A DNA stretch of 64,000 nucleotides from Pseudolysinimonas kribbensis (GCF_030161895.1 NZ_BSVB01000001.1:1054001-1118000), one strand, 5' to 3'. Positions 40,938-50,430 are shown, counted from the stretch's first letter. Program-made: numbers and translations. Notes: generated by a model from the letters alone, not told the origin.

Positions 40938-42569
40938 GTGCCCCCGTTCCCAGACCCGAAGGCCATCGAGGCCGATGTGTCCGCGGAGCTCGACCGCGGC
41001 GATCCCCGGGCCGCTCTCGCGCTCCTGCGCCCCGTCGCGTTCGGGCTCGCGGCCGAGTCGGGCGGCGGCTTCCGTGCGCTCGTCGGGCGGCTGCCGGCCG
41101 AGGTCTGGGAGCACGACCCGCTCATCGCGGCCGCGCTCGGCCACAGCTACCGCTCCTCCGACGCTCCCCGCGGCGCCGCCGGGCTCGCGTACTTCGCCGC
41201 GGCCGAAGACGCGGCGGCGGCCGACCCGGCCACCCCGGCGCAGACCGTCGCCGCGGTGCTCGTGAGCCACGCCGGCGGACTGCGTGCCGCCGGTCGCCTC
41301 GGTCAGGCCCGGGCGAAGCTCCAGCAGGCGCAGGCGATCATCGACGCCGGCCTCGACGGCCCCGTGCCGGGCGCCATGGAGATCCGGGTGCGGCACGCGC
41401 TCGAGAGCGGCGTGCTCGACCTGCACGGCGGCCGGTACGCGAGCGCGCGCGGGCACCTGCTGACCGCGCACGGGCTCGCGACCTATCTCGGGCGCGCCGA
41501 ATCCGTGGAGTGCGTCGGTGCCCTCGCGCTCCTCGACTTCGTGCTCGGCGACATCGTCGCCGCCGAACGCTCCGCGCGCGAGAGCCGGGAGCTCGCCGCG
41601 GGCTCGACACTCGGGCGCAGCGGCTACGCGGTGCCCGCGATGGCGACCCTGCTGCTCGTCGACCTCGACCGCGGACTCGACGGCGCCGCCGAGGACGAGG
41701 CCGCGCTGGCGGAGGCGGCCGCGCACACCGAGTGGGAGCCGTACGCGGCGCTCGTCGCCGGCACCCGGCAGGCGATGCTCGGCCGTGCCGCCGAGGCGCT
41801 CGCCCTCCTCGCCGACGCGCGCCGCGGGTTCCTCGAGTGGGAGGTCGCCGGCTTCGGGCGCGACGTCGCGGAGCTCGTGCGGGCGTCCCAGCTCGCGAGG
41901 GTCGGCCGCGGCGACGAGGCCTGGGAGATCCTGTCGCGCCTGCGTCCGGGCGAACTGCACGTCATGTGCCCGGGAGTGCACCTCGCGTCGCACCTGCTCG
42001 CCGGGGGCGATCTGCACGGAGCGGGCCGCGCGCTCGCGGCCTGCGAGGCGCTCGGCGAGGCGCACGCCGTGCGCGGACTGCTGGAGGCCCGGCTGCTCCG
42101 CGGCGCGGTGGCCGCCGGACTCGGCGACCACGCGACGGCCGACCTCAACGTCGATCTCGCATTCATCGGGATGGCGCGCACCGGCTCGCGGGCGCCGCTG
42201 CGGATGGTGCCCGCCGGCGTTCTCGTCTCCCTCGCCGAGCGGGCGCTCCAGCGCGAGCACTCGGAGGAGGTGCACCGGCTCATCGAGCAGACGCGCCGGG
42301 CGACGGACGGGGCGCCGTCGGCGATCGAGCCGCTCAGCGTCCGGGAGCGGCTCGTCCTCGCCGAGGCGCAACGCGGCGCGACCGTCTCCGCGATCGCCGC
42401 GGCCATGTACATCTCGCCGAACACCGTCAAGACCCACCTGCGGCGGGTGTACCGCAAGCTCGGCGTCACGACCCGGGAGGAGGCCATCCGGCGCGCACGC
42501 ACCCTCGGCCTTCACGAGATCACCCGCGATTCACCCGTCCCCCGAAATGACGACACGCGGGGTACATGA
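40938..42569 (+). CDS. LuxR-type transcriptional regulator with TPR-like sensor region
   Basis: 543 residues from the GTG 40938-40940. Residues about 1-460 are helical, Ala/Leu/Arg-rich repeats resembling the TPR arm of MalT-type regulators. No ATPase P-loop is present, so it is a truncated relative of the LAL class. The C-terminal LuxR HTH (about 466-530) contains LSVRERLVLAEAQRGATVSAIAAAMYISPNTVKTHLRRVYRKLGV. A TAGAAT -10-like hexamer occurs at 40861-40866. Targets unknown; the divergent ABC exporter is one possibility. Confidence 0.85.
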   Translation: MPPFPDPKAIEADVSAELDRGDPRAALALLRPVAFGLAAESGGGFRALVGRLPAEVWEHDPLIAAALGHSYRSSDAPRGAAGLAYFAAAEDAAAADPATPAQTVAAVLVSHAGGLRAAGRLGQARAKLQQAQAIIDAGLDGPVPGAMEIRVRHALESGVLDLHGGRYASARGHLLTAHGLATYLGRAESVECVGALALLDFVLGDIVAAERSARESRELAAGSTLGRSGYAVPAMATLLLVDLDRGLDGAAEDEAALAEAAAHTEWEPYAALVAGTRQAMLGRAAEALALLADARRGFLEWEVAGFGRDVAELVRASQLARVGRGDEAWEILSRLRPGELHVMCPGVHLASHLLAGGDLHGAGRALAACEALGEAHAVRGLLEARLLRGAVAAGLGDHATADLNVDLAFIGMARTGSRAPLRMVPAGVLVSLAERALQREHSEEVHRLIEQTRRATDGAPSAIEPLSVRERLVLAEAQRGATVSAIAAAMYISPNTVKTHLRRVYRKLGVTTREEAIRRARTLGLHEITRDSPVPRNDDTRGT

Positions 42570-42781
42570 TTAGATTCCTCTCGTTGCATCCGTGAGGCCG
42601 TCCCTGATCCCGGCCCTCGAGTACGACACCGGGCGGGATCACACGGCTGGTTACCGCGGATCCCGCCCAGCTCTGTGCTTTTTGGCGCGCCGCCGCTTCT
42701 GCGGCGCGCGTCGCTCCGCGACCTCGGTGAGCGCGGTCGCCGAGGTCGCTATGGTGCGGACCGCGGGGCGGGCGCCGGGTC

Positions 42782-42878
42782 GAGGGGTCGAGTAGCGCGG
42801 GACGCGCGTATCAAGACCCCTCGACGGCCGGATTCGCGGGGCGAGTAGCGCGGAACGCGCGTATCGAGACCTCCCCGC
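42782..42878. repeat. Two adjacent REP-like palindromic elements
   Basis: Two related units, 42782-42822 and 42836-42878, each carrying GAGTAGCGCGG(G/A)ACGCGCGTATC(A/G)AGAC flanked by short complementary arms (GAGGGG/CCCCTC; CGGGG/CCCCG). They lie in the 380-base gap between the convergent LuxR and rplL genes (42570-42950), which otherwise contains only GC-rich hairpins and no gene that I can support. Such GTCTCGATACGC... units are widespread in Microbacteriaceae genomes as far as I recall. Confidence 0.7.
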
Positions 42879-42899
42879 GCCGGACTGCCCCGACATGCG

Positions 42900-42935
42900 G
42901 AAGGCGCCGGCTCCCCGGAGGGAGTCGGCGCCTTC
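42900..42935 (-). terminator. Hairpin downstream of rplL
   Basis: GAAGGCGCCGGCTCCC and GGGAGTCGGCGCCTTC form a 16-bp stem with one G-T pair and a 4-base loop, 15 bases after the rplL stop. There is no U tract, as is common for actinobacterial terminators. Confidence 0.7.
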
Positions 42936-42950
42936 ATGGTGCGGGTCGCG

Positions 42951-43343
42951 CTACTTGAGCGTGACGGTCGCGCCGGCCTCCTCGAGGACGGCCTTCGCCT
43001 TGTCCGCGGTCTCCTTGTTGGCGCCCTCGAGCACCGTCGACGGCGCGCCGTCGACGAGCGCCTTCGCCTCGCCGAGGCCGAGGCTCGTGAGGGTGCGCAC
43101 CTCCTTGATGACCTGGATCTTCTTGTCGCCGGCGCTCTCGATGACGACGTCGAAGGAGTCCTTCTCCTCGACCTCCTCCGCGGCGCCACCGGCGCCACCG
43201 GCGGCCGGGGCCGCGGCGACCGCGACCGGGGCGGCGGCGGTGACCTCGAAGGTCTCCTCGAACTTCTTGACGAAGTCGCTGAGCTCGATGAGCGAGAGCT
43301 CCTTGAACGCGTCGAGCAGCTCGTCGGTGCTGAGCTTGGCCAT
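42951..43343 (-). CDS. rplL: 50S ribosomal protein L7/L12
   Basis: Stalk protein that recruits translation factors. 130 residues: N-terminal dimerisation domain ([29 protein letters not shown]), Ala/Gly hinge (about 38-60), and C-terminal factor-binding domain with [27 protein letters not shown]. Downstream partner of rplJ with a 38-base gap. Confidence 0.98.
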   Translation of the reverse strand: MAKLSTDELLDAFKELSLIELSDFVKKFEETFEVTAAAPVAVAAAPAAGGAGGAAEEVEEKDSFDVVIESAGDKKIQVIKEVRTLTSLGLGEAKALVDGAPSTVLEGANKETADKAKAVLEEAGATVTLK

Positions 43344-43381
43344 GTCTGTCTCCTAGTTTCTCTGTGTCTACGCCGCGGCGA

Positions 43382-43895
43382 TCAGGCCGCGGACTCCTGC
43401 TTGGCCCGCAGCGCGTCGACCGTGCGAACGGCCTGCGCGAGGGGGCATTGAACATGTACGCGGCCTGGAACAGCGAGGCCTTCATCGCGCCGGCCAGCTT
43501 GGCCAGCAGCACCTCGCGGCTCTCCAGGTCGGCGAGCTTCTCCACCTCGGACGCGGTGAGCGGGGCGCCGTCGAAATAGCCGCCCTTCACCACGAGGAGG
43601 GGTTCGCCTTGGCGAAGTCACGCAGCGCCTTCGCGACCGTGACGGTGTCACCGTGCACGAACGCGATGGCCGACGGGCCGGCGAGCTGGTCGTCGAAGAC
43701 GGAGATGCCCGCCTCGTTGGCCGCGCGCTTGGTCAGCGTGTTCTTCACCACGGCGTAGCTCGCGTCCTCACGGAGAGTGCCGCGCAGCTCCTTGAGCTGC
43801 GCCACCGTGAGTCCGCGGTACTCGGTGAGCACGACCGCGTTCGAGTCGCGGAACTTGCCCGCGAGCTCGGCGACGGTGGCTTCCTTGGTCGCCAT
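43382..43895 (-). CDS. rplJ: 50S ribosomal protein L10 (two frameshifts)
   Basis: Stalk base protein carrying L7/L12 dimers; about 171 residues restored. [19 protein letters not shown]... to FAKANP is intact; the next frame supplies [39 protein letters not shown]; the last supplies [19 protein letters not shown]. Breaks are at the G runs 43599-43602 and 43441-43445, each missing one base on the plus strand. A single-copy ribosomal gene broken twice is not credible biologically, so these are read as sequence errors. Confidence 0.95.
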
Positions 43896-44090
43896 GGGAC
43901 TCCTCTATCGTTGCTTGCGCCGACCGGAGTCCAACAAAAAAGCCCCGGCGCGCACGCGCACGAGGCTGATTCCCGAATGGGATGTCACTTCACGCACCTG
44001 CGCGGGCTCTCCTGAGAGACTTCGTCCGTCTCGCCCGTACGGGCACGACGGAGACCAGCGGTCTTCGGCCTCGACCACAGTAGACGAAGA
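43896..44090 (-). promoter_or_regulatory. rplJL leader with intrinsic attenuator (L10-leader candidate)
   Basis: Untranslated region upstream of rplJ. A GC-rich stem, AGCCTCG pairing with CGGGGCT (43941-43967), is followed by six U (43936-43941), the only textbook intrinsic terminator in the window, and it lies 40 bases before the rplJ start. Further upstream is a second stem with GGTCTCCGTC. The L10(L12)4 complex represses its own operon through such a leader in many bacteria, so attenuation or autoregulation here is likely. Confidence 0.65.
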
Positions 44091-44108
44091 TCGCGCCGCC
44101 CGCAAAGC

Positions 44109-45142
44109 TCAGGCGGCCGGATGCCCGTCGTCCGGTGCCTTCGGCGGTCGCGGCTTGCGCACCGGCGGCTTCGATGCCGGGGGCTTGGAAGCGGGGGCTT
44201 GGACACCGCGGGCTTCGTCGCCGCGGGCTTCGTGCCGCCGGGCTTCGACGCCGCCGGCTTCTGCGACACCGGAGTCCGCCCCGCTCCCGCCGCCTTCTTC
44301 GCCGGAGGTTTCGGCGCGGCCTGCGCCTCGACGGGTTCCGGTTCAGCGGGCTCGGGTGTCATCGCCGGCAGGTCCTCGGCCTGCGGAACGACCCCGGCCT
44401 CCGGAACGGCCTGCGGTCGGGCCGCTCTCCTGAGCCTGTCGGGCAGCACGAGCGCCACGACGATGACGATCACCAGCACCACCAGCAGTCCGACCGCGAG
44501 CCCGATCCCGGTGTTGGGATCGCCTCCCGGGGCCGGCGGCGCGCCCGGCTTCGCGAGCTTCAGGTCGGCCACCTGCGTCGGAGCCGTCACGCCGGAACGC
44601 CCCGCGACGAGCGGGTCGGCGGTCTTCCCCGCCACGGCGAACCATGCCGCAGCGGCCGAATCGTGCACGAGCGCGGCGTTCGCCGGCACCTTCGCGAGCG
44701 CGTCCGCGAGCGCGGACGACGCCGTGAACTGCGCCAGGTCGGGGCCGTCGGTCTTGGGGTTGATCCACACGGCGGCCACGCCGACCGGCTTCGCCGAGAT
44801 CGTGATCGCCACGATCCAGTAGTTGGTGAGCTGGATCGGGTGCGTGCTCGCGGGGTGCGCGTAGCGATCAGCGGTCCACTCCCACACGCGGGTGATGTCG
44901 CCCGTCTTCGTCGTGGAGTCGAAGTCGACTCCGGCGCCCTTCGTACCGGGACCGTAGAGCTGCTGCAACCGCGCCTGCAGCGAGCCGTCGGCGACGTAGT
45001 CGCTCACGACGACCGGCACGGAGCCGAGGCTCGCCCGGGCGGGAGCCGCCGGTCCGGCGAGCAGGAGCGCGACGGCGACCGGCGCGGCGAGCGCGAGCAG
45101 TGCCGGGCCGGCGAGCAGGCGGGCGAATCGTGACGCGGGCAT
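44109..45142 (-). CDS. Secreted/membrane protein of unknown function with K/P/A-rich tail (frameshifted)
   Basis: About 344 residues, family not recognised. Signal peptide (residues 1-36, ending APARA), an extracellular domain of about 190 residues (GVDFDSTTKTGDITRVWEWTADRYA, TNYWIVAITISAKPVGVAAVWINPKT), one membrane helix (GIGLAVGLLVVLVIVIVVALVLP) and a cytoplasmic Pro/Ala/Lys-rich tail with repeated SKPPA units. The frame breaks near 44193-44198; restored, the tail ends APDDGHPAA at 44109. It is upstream of rplJ on the same strand. Confidence 0.68.
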
Positions 45143-45186
45143 CGGGTGCGCCTTCGGGTGGGGGAACCGGAGCACGGCCCATCCTG

Positions 45187-46646
45187 TCACTGCCGCCGCA
45201 GCGGCAGGCGCACCGCGAACCGGGTGTCGCCCGGACGGCTCACGGCCTGCACCGTGCCGCCGTGACCGTCGACGACCGCCGCGACGATCGCGAGCCCGAG
45301 TCCCGTGCTCCCGGCCGAGCGCGATCGGGAGCCATCCCCGCGGGCGAAGCGCTCGAACAGCACGGGCTGGAGACCCTCCGGGATGCCGGGGCCGTCATCC
45401 GCCACGCTCAGCACGGCCTCGTCGCCCTCCACGGTCAGCCCGATCTCGACGACCGTTCCGGCGGGGGTGTGCGTTCGCGCGTTGGCGAGCAGATTCGCGA
45501 CCACCTGATGGAGCCGACCCGCGTCGCCGCGCACGACGACCGGCTCGGCCGGCGGATCGAGCAGCCGCCACTCGTGGTCGCCGCCGGCGACGTGCGCGTC
45601 GCTCACGGCGTCGACCACGATCGGCACGAGGTCGACGTCGCCGAGCACGAGTTCGCGTCCGGCGTCGAGGCGCGCAAGCAGCAGCAGGTCCTCGACGAGC
45701 GCGGTCATCCGGATCGACTCCGACTCGATCCGGCCGATCGAGCGCACGACGTCGTCCGGCAGCTCGTGGCCGCCGCGGCGGGTCAGCTCGGAGTAGCCGC
45801 GGATCGACGCGAGCGGCGTGCGCAGCTCGTGGCTCGCGTCGGCGACGAACTGCCGCACCCTGTTCTCGCTCTGCTCGCGCGACACGAGCGCGTCCTCCAC
45901 GTGTCCCAGCATCCGGTTGAAGGCCGAGCCGACCCGACCCACCTCGGTCCGCGGATCGGTGTCGCGATCGGGCACGCGGTCGGCGAGCGCCACCTCGCCC
46001 TTGTCGAGGGGAGCTCCGCGACGCGCGTCGCGGTCTCGGCGACGCGTGCCAGCGGTCGCAACGCGGTACGGACGATGATCGCGGTCGCGGCCCCCGCCGC
46101 GAGCAGCGCGAGCACCGTCACGAGCAGGAAGATGAGCACGAGGTTCGCGGTCGTCGTGTCGACCTCGGACTGGCTCTGCCCGACGAGCAGCGTGCCGCGG
46201 AAGGGCTGCTGCGAGATCGTGCCGGCCACGGCGGTGTGAGCGACGCGGAAGGATCCCAGCGACCCGCCGAGATCGACCGTGACCGGGACGTCATCCGGCC
46301 CGGTGAGTGCGTCGAGCACCTTCTCCTGCGCGTCGCTGAGGGTGCTGAAGTCGCCGTTCTCGTCGGTGTACCTCGCGGTGATGACACCCTGCCCGTCCGC
46401 GACGAGGTAGTAGATGCTCCCGACCCGGCGACCGAGCCCCTCGCCGGCCCCCGAGGCGCCGATCGGACCGTTGGACGCGGCCCGCAACGAGATGCCCACC
46501 TGCTGGTCCAGACGCGTCAGCAGGTTCTGGTGCAGCGCGAGCACGCTCCCGACTCCCACCGCGGCGCTCACGAGGAGCAGCAGGCCCAGGATGCCCACCA
46601 CGAGCCGTCGCTGCAGCGACCAGGGCGCGAGGCGGCGTACGGTCAT
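45187..46646 (-). CDS. Sensor histidine kinase (frameshifted)
   Basis: Membrane kinase of about 486 residues. Helix 1 at 14-38, an extracellular sensor of about 120 residues (SIYYLVADGQGVITARY), helix 2 near 170-195, HAMP domain, H-box DASHELRTPLASIRGYSEL near 270 with the phosphorylated His, and an ATPase with N-box VVANLLANARTHTP, G1 DDGPGIP and G2 TGLGLAIV. The frame breaks at the G run 46008-46011; with one base more, VAELPLDKGEVALADRVP is continuous. It matches the TcrY/CutS-PhoR type and pairs with the OmpR-like regulator at 47616-48355. Confidence 0.93.
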
Positions 46647-46701
46647 CCTCCGAGTCTGCCGCCCCGGCTATGCAGACCCTGTGAGGCGGGCAAGACCGGG
46701 C

Positions 46702-47565
46702 TCAGACCTCCTGGCTGGGCGAGCGCCAGCTGAACTCCGGCTCGTACCCCAGCAGCCGCCGCGCCTTGTCGATCGAGAGCATCGTCTCGTGCTCGCCGAG
46801 CTCCTTGGTGACGGGCACGTCGGGGAACACCTCCGCCGCGAGGCTCGCGCTCGACCGGCTCATGACCGTGTCCGCGTTCGCGATGATGAACGTCTCGTAG
46901 CCCGGGGTGCGCACGTCGAGCGCCTTGCGGATCGCCTGGCCGGCATCCCGCGCGTCGATGTAGCCCCAGAGATTCCACTTGCGCTTCATCGCGTCGTCGT
47001 CGAACGACGGGAACGCCGCGTAGTCCTCCGGCAGCATGACGTTGGAGAACCGCATGCCGGTGACGCTGAGCTCCGGATCCCACCGGCAGAGCTCGATCGC
47101 CATCTTCTCCTCGAGGTGCTTGACCAGCGAGTACGTCGAGTTCGGCTGGGCGGGGTACTCCTCGTCCACCGGGATGTACGGCGGCGGCACGTCGAACGGC
47201 AGGCCGAGCACGGTCTCGCTCGAGGCGTGCACGATGCGCTTGATGCCGGCCTTGCGGGCGCCCTCGAAGACGTTGAAGCCGCTCAGGATGTTGTTGTGGA
47301 AGATCGCGGTGTTCGATCGCTGGCCGGGAGCCGGGATCGCGGCGAGGTGCACGACGGCGTCGAGCGACTCGTAGCGGTCGTCGACGCCCGAGAGCGCGTC
47401 GGCCACCTCGCCCGCGTTCGTCAGGTCGATCCGGATCACGTCGCCGGGGCCGCCGCCGGGCGGGGGCGCCTGGTCGAGGTTGAACACCTCGTTCCCCGCC
47501 TCCCGCAACACGCGCACGACCGTGCGTCCGAGCTTGCCGCTACCTCCGGTGACTGCGATCCGCAT
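46702..47565 (-). CDS. NAD-dependent epimerase/dehydratase (extended SDR)
   Basis: 287 residues. Rossmann motif TGGSGKLG (6-13), catalytic Tyr/Lys pair in TYSLVKHLEEK and a conserved SSE upstream. Such enzymes act on nucleotide sugars or uronates (uronate dehydrogenase-like). It sits between the histidine kinase and its response regulator on the same strand, an unusual position. Substrate unknown. Confidence 0.85.
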   Translation of the reverse strand: MRIAVTGGSGKLGRTVVRVLREAGNEVFNLDQAPPPGGGPGDVIRIDLTNAGEVADALSGVDDRYESLDAVVHLAAIPAPGQRSNTAIFHNNILSGFNVFEGARKAGIKRIVHASSETVLGLPFDVPPPYIPVDEEYPAQPNSTYSLVKHLEEKMAIELCRWDPELSVTGMRFSNVMLPEDYAAFPSFDDDAMKRKWNLWGYIDARDAGQAIRKALDVRTPGYETFIIANADTVMSRSSASLAAEVFPDVPVTKELGEHETMLSIDKARRLLGYEPEFSWRSPSQEV

Positions 47566-47615
47566 GGGGTCAGTCTGACAACCGAAAGGGCTTTCGGCGA
47601 ATCGGTCGGGAGCCG

Positions 47616-48355
47616 CTAGGAATTCGCGGGCTTGATGAGGTAACCGACGCCGCGGACGGTGTGGATCATCGGCTGCCCGATCGAGTCGATCTTCTTGCGC
47701 AGGTAGGAGATGTAGATCTCGACGATGCTCGACCGACCGCCGAAGTCGTAGCTCCAGACCCGGTCGAGGATCTGCGCCTTGCTGAGGACACGGCGGGGAT
47801 TGCGCATGAGGTAGCGCAGCAGCTCGAACTCGGTGGCCGTGAGCTCGATCGGGGTGTCGCCGCGCGAGACCTCGTAGCTCTCCTCGTTGAGGAGCAGGTC
47901 GCCGACGCGCAGCTCCGGGTCGACGGCGTCCGAGACGATGCGCGAGCTGCGCCGGATGAGCCCGCGCAGCCGCGCCACGACCTCCTCGAGGCTGAAGGGC
48001 TTCGTGACGTAGTCGTCTCCGCCGGCGGTGAGGCCGGCGATCCGGTCGTCGAGGGAGTCCTTCGCGGTCAGGAACAGCACCGGCACGTCGCCCTCGGACC
48101 GCAGCCGGTGCAGCACCTCCATGCCGTCCAGGTCGGGCATCATGACGTCGAGCACGACGACGTCCGGCTTGAACTGCCGTGCGATCGTGAGCGCCTGCTG
48201 GCCGCCGGTCGCCGTCTTGACGTCCCATCCCTCGTAGCGCAGCGCCATCTGCAGCAGGTCGCCGAGCGAGACCTCGTCGTCCACGACGAGGGCGCGCACC
48301 GGTGAGCCGTCGGCGCGGGTGAGGCGGGCGGGGGCGCGGCCTGAGGGGATGTCAC
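47616..48355 (-). CDS. Response regulator, OmpR/PhoB family (frameshifted near start)
   Basis: About 246 residues. Receiver domain with acidic pair VVDDE, phospho-acceptor Asp near residue 70 (VVLDVMMPD), TAKDS and KPFS; winged-helix DNA-binding domain LTATEFELLRYLMRNPRRVLSKAQILDRVW. The receiver has no ATG in frame; a GTG at 48353-48355 behind GGAGA opens MTSPQAAPP and joins the main frame if one base is added to the G run 48330-48334. Otherwise the start is the GTG at about 48299. Confidence 0.9.
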
Positions 48356-48458
48356 CCCCTATCTCCTCTCCTGCTCCTATGAGCGCACTGAGAGTCCCCT
48401 TCGCGCACGCCGGGTGGCGGTGCGCGCGGACGACGGTCGTGAGGGTGAGACTGTGGGT

Positions 48459-49073
48459 ATGTCGCTGCAGCAGCCCACGCTCTCGCTGTGGGACGAGCCG
48501 CCGCGGCACCACTCCGAGCGCGTCGTCGCCGACGCGAGGAATCGCGTCGCATGGCTCAAGGCGCGGGCGCACGGGGTGACGGCGACCGATGTCGCCCGGC
48601 TCACGGGCGACCACGCGGTGCGCGTTCTCGCGATCGAGAAGCTGCTGGGCACCGGCTTCTCGGGCAACGCGTACACGGCGCACGGACGACTGCGCGAGCC
48701 CGAGATCGGACACTGGGCGCGCCGGGTGTACGGCATGCAGCCCTCCACCGCGCTGTTCCACGCCGACGGGCAGCCGCTGCACCTCGCCACGCCCGACGGC
48801 CTGCGCGAGCAGGGCTCCCGGCTCGAGCTGTGCGAGATCAAGACCACGAACTCAGCGTGGCGCCGGATCCCCCGGCACTATCTGCGGCAGGTGTGGTGGC
48901 AGCAGTACGTGCTCGGTGCCGAACGCACGCTCGTCGTCTGGGAGCAGCACGACGCGTTCGTGCCGGTCGGCGCCGAGCCCGAGGTGCGGTGGGTCGATCG
49001 GGATGAGGACGAGATCCACCGGCTGGTCGTGCTGGCCGACCGACTGCTCGACGCGATGCAGCGTCGACGCTGA
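48459..49073 (+). CDS. YqaJ-like nuclease-fold protein
   Basis: 204 residues. The order of motifs matches the YqaJ/lambda-exonuclease PD-(D/E)xK fold: VTATDVARLTG (40-50), REPEIGHWARRVYG (about 79-92) with a conserved Glu, ATPDG with Asp113, and LCEIKTTN with Glu126-x-Lys128. YqaJ proteins usually come from phages with a single-strand annealing partner, but none is here. Possible roles are in DNA repair or defence. It is divergent from the response regulator, and its 3' half overlaps the antiparallel DUF998 gene. Confidence 0.68.
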   Translation: MSLQQPTLSLWDEPPRHHSERVVADARNRVAWLKARAHGVTATDVARLTGDHAVRVLAIEKLLGTGFSGNAYTAHGRLREPEIGHWARRVYGMQPSTALFHADGQPLHLATPDGLREQGSRLELCEIKTTNSAWRRIPRHYLRQVWWQQYVLGAERTLVVWEQHDAFVPVGAEPEVRWVDRDEDEIHRLVVLADRLLDAMQRRR

Positions 49074-49709
49074 GCCCGCGCGCAGCCCGCCGACCGCGAG
49101 CGCGGCGCCGAACACGACCACCCATCCGAGCCCGATCGTCGTCGCCACGAGCTCGAGCCGACTGCCGAACCAGGAGTAGAAGTCGAACAGCGACATGAGC
49201 CCGCCGACCGCCGAGATGAGCCCGACGCCGATCGCGCAGATCAGCGAGAGGCGGCGGAGCGCCCGGTGGCCGTCGGCGAAGGCGCACTGCAGGATCGCGA
49301 CGGCCGCGGCCGCGAACGCGAGCACCGCGACGCTCGTGTGCACGAAGTCCTGCCAGGTGAAGAACGGCCCGGGCACCGGCACCGGGCATCCGGCCGAGCA
49401 GGTCACCTGCGAGTCGATCAGGAAGAACCCGCACGCGATCCAGAGCGAGATGGCCGGCGCCCAGCGTCCGATGAGGCGCGCACGCGACCGGATGCTGCGG
49501 CCGGCCCACGCGACGAGCGAGCCGCCCGCCACGATGAGCAGCAGGAAGACCTCGAACGGCCGCGCCGTCGGCATGCCCGTCGCCCCCAGCTCGCTGACGT
49601 AGAGGTCGCGCGGCATCTGCAGCCGGATCACCCAGAGCAGCACGAGGGCCGCGGCGACGATCGCCGTGCCGGCGCCCGCGACGATCCGCTCGCGAGTTCC
49701 GAGCGTCAT
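48852..49709 (-). CDS. DUF998-like membrane protein
   Basis: 285 residues as read; the first ~212 form six hydrophobic helices (IVAGAGTAIVAAALVLLWVI, EVFLLLIVAGGSLVAWAG, ISLWIACGFFLIDSQ and others) with the pattern of DUF998 proteins. The final ~73 residues are antisense to the YqaJ-like gene and look non-native (no hydrophobic or conserved pattern), so the real end may have been near 49070. Start ATG overlaps the upstream gene's stop as ATGA. Confidence 0.62.
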   Translation of the reverse strand: MTLGTRERIVAGAGTAIVAAALVLLWVIRLQMPRDLYVSELGATGMPTARPFEVFLLLIVAGGSLVAWAGRSIRSRARLIGRWAPAISLWIACGFFLIDSQVTCSAGCPVPVPGPFFTWQDFVHTSVAVLAFAAAAVAILQCAFADGHRALRRLSLICAIGVGLISAVGGLMSLFDFYSWFGSRLELVATTIGLGWVVVFGAALAVGGLRAGSASTLHRVEQSVGQHDQPVDLVLIPIDPPHLGLGADRHERVVLLPDDERAFGTEHVLLPPHLPQIVPGDPAPR

Positions 49710-50404
49710 CCGGCGCTCGCGGGCAGCGGCCAGCGCTGCCGGCGACGCGAGACCCAGACGACGGCCGCGCCGACACCGCCGATGATCGCGGCGATCATGA
49801 CGATGTAGAAGGCGACCGTCACGTATCCCTCCGGCGCGAGGCCGGGATCGAGGAACGGGTACGGGTACCAGGTGCGCTGCTGCGCGACGTCGTTGTAGGC
49901 GAGCGGGCCGCGGATCATCGTGTACAGCGCCCACACGATCGGGAACGAGACGACCCAGCCGATCGTCTTCCATTCCAGCCGCGGCCGGCCGGGCGCCAGC
50001 AGCCAGTCGGCGACGACCAGCAGCGGGCCGACGACGTGCAGGATCTCGTTCGACCAGGGCACCACCTGCCCCTCGGACACGTTCACCCCGCGCAGCAGCA
50101 TGTTGTAGACGATCCCGGTGGTCGCCATGTACGCGGTCACGCACGCCCGCAGGATGCCGAACCACCGCGGGTCGTCGAGCCGGCGCAACAGGATGACCGC
50201 CCCGATGGCGAAGACCACGACGGTGCCGACGTTCGAGTCGATCGTGAAGTACGAGAAGAAGTTGACGAAGAGGTTCTCGATGTGCCGGATGCCGAGCCGG
50301 GTCCAGACCTCGTGACTGCGCATCAGCTGCGCCACGATCGCCGCGATGATCGCGAGCGCGCCGGCCAGGCGGACGACGATGAAGAGCGCTCGCATGGCTC
50401 GCAT
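49706..50404 (-). CDS. Pr6Pr-family membrane protein
   Basis: About 230 residues with six predicted helices (FFSYFTIDSNVGTVVVFAIG, NEILHVVGPLLVVADWLL, WVVSFPIVWALYTMIRGPLA). These segments, with FFSYFTIDSN and HVVGPLL, match the actinobacterial Pr6Pr/FAR-17a-like group of unknown function. The ATG at 50395 is a good alternative start. Coupled to the DUF998 gene by an ATGA overlap. Confidence 0.72.
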   Translation of the reverse strand: MRAMRALFIVVRLAGALAIIAAIVAQLMRSHEVWTRLGIRHIENLFVNFFSYFTIDSNVGTVVVFAIGAVILLRRLDDPRWFGILRACVTAYMATTGIVYNMLLRGVNVSEGQVVPWSNEILHVVGPLLVVADWLLAPGRPRLEWKTIGWVVSFPIVWALYTMIRGPLAYNDVAQQRTWYPYPFLDPGLAPEGYVTVAFYIVMIAAIIGGVGAAVVWVSRRRQRWPLPASAG

Positions 50405-50430
50405 GCTATCGGGCGGCGACGGGCCGCGCG

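Noticed and set aside
38988-42569. A 1193-codon open frame on the plus strand starting antisense to the ABC exporter
   Set aside because: Only the part from 40938 is a real gene. Upstream of it the frame is the antisense of the exporter, with arginine/alanine-rich composition typical of GC-rich shadow frames.
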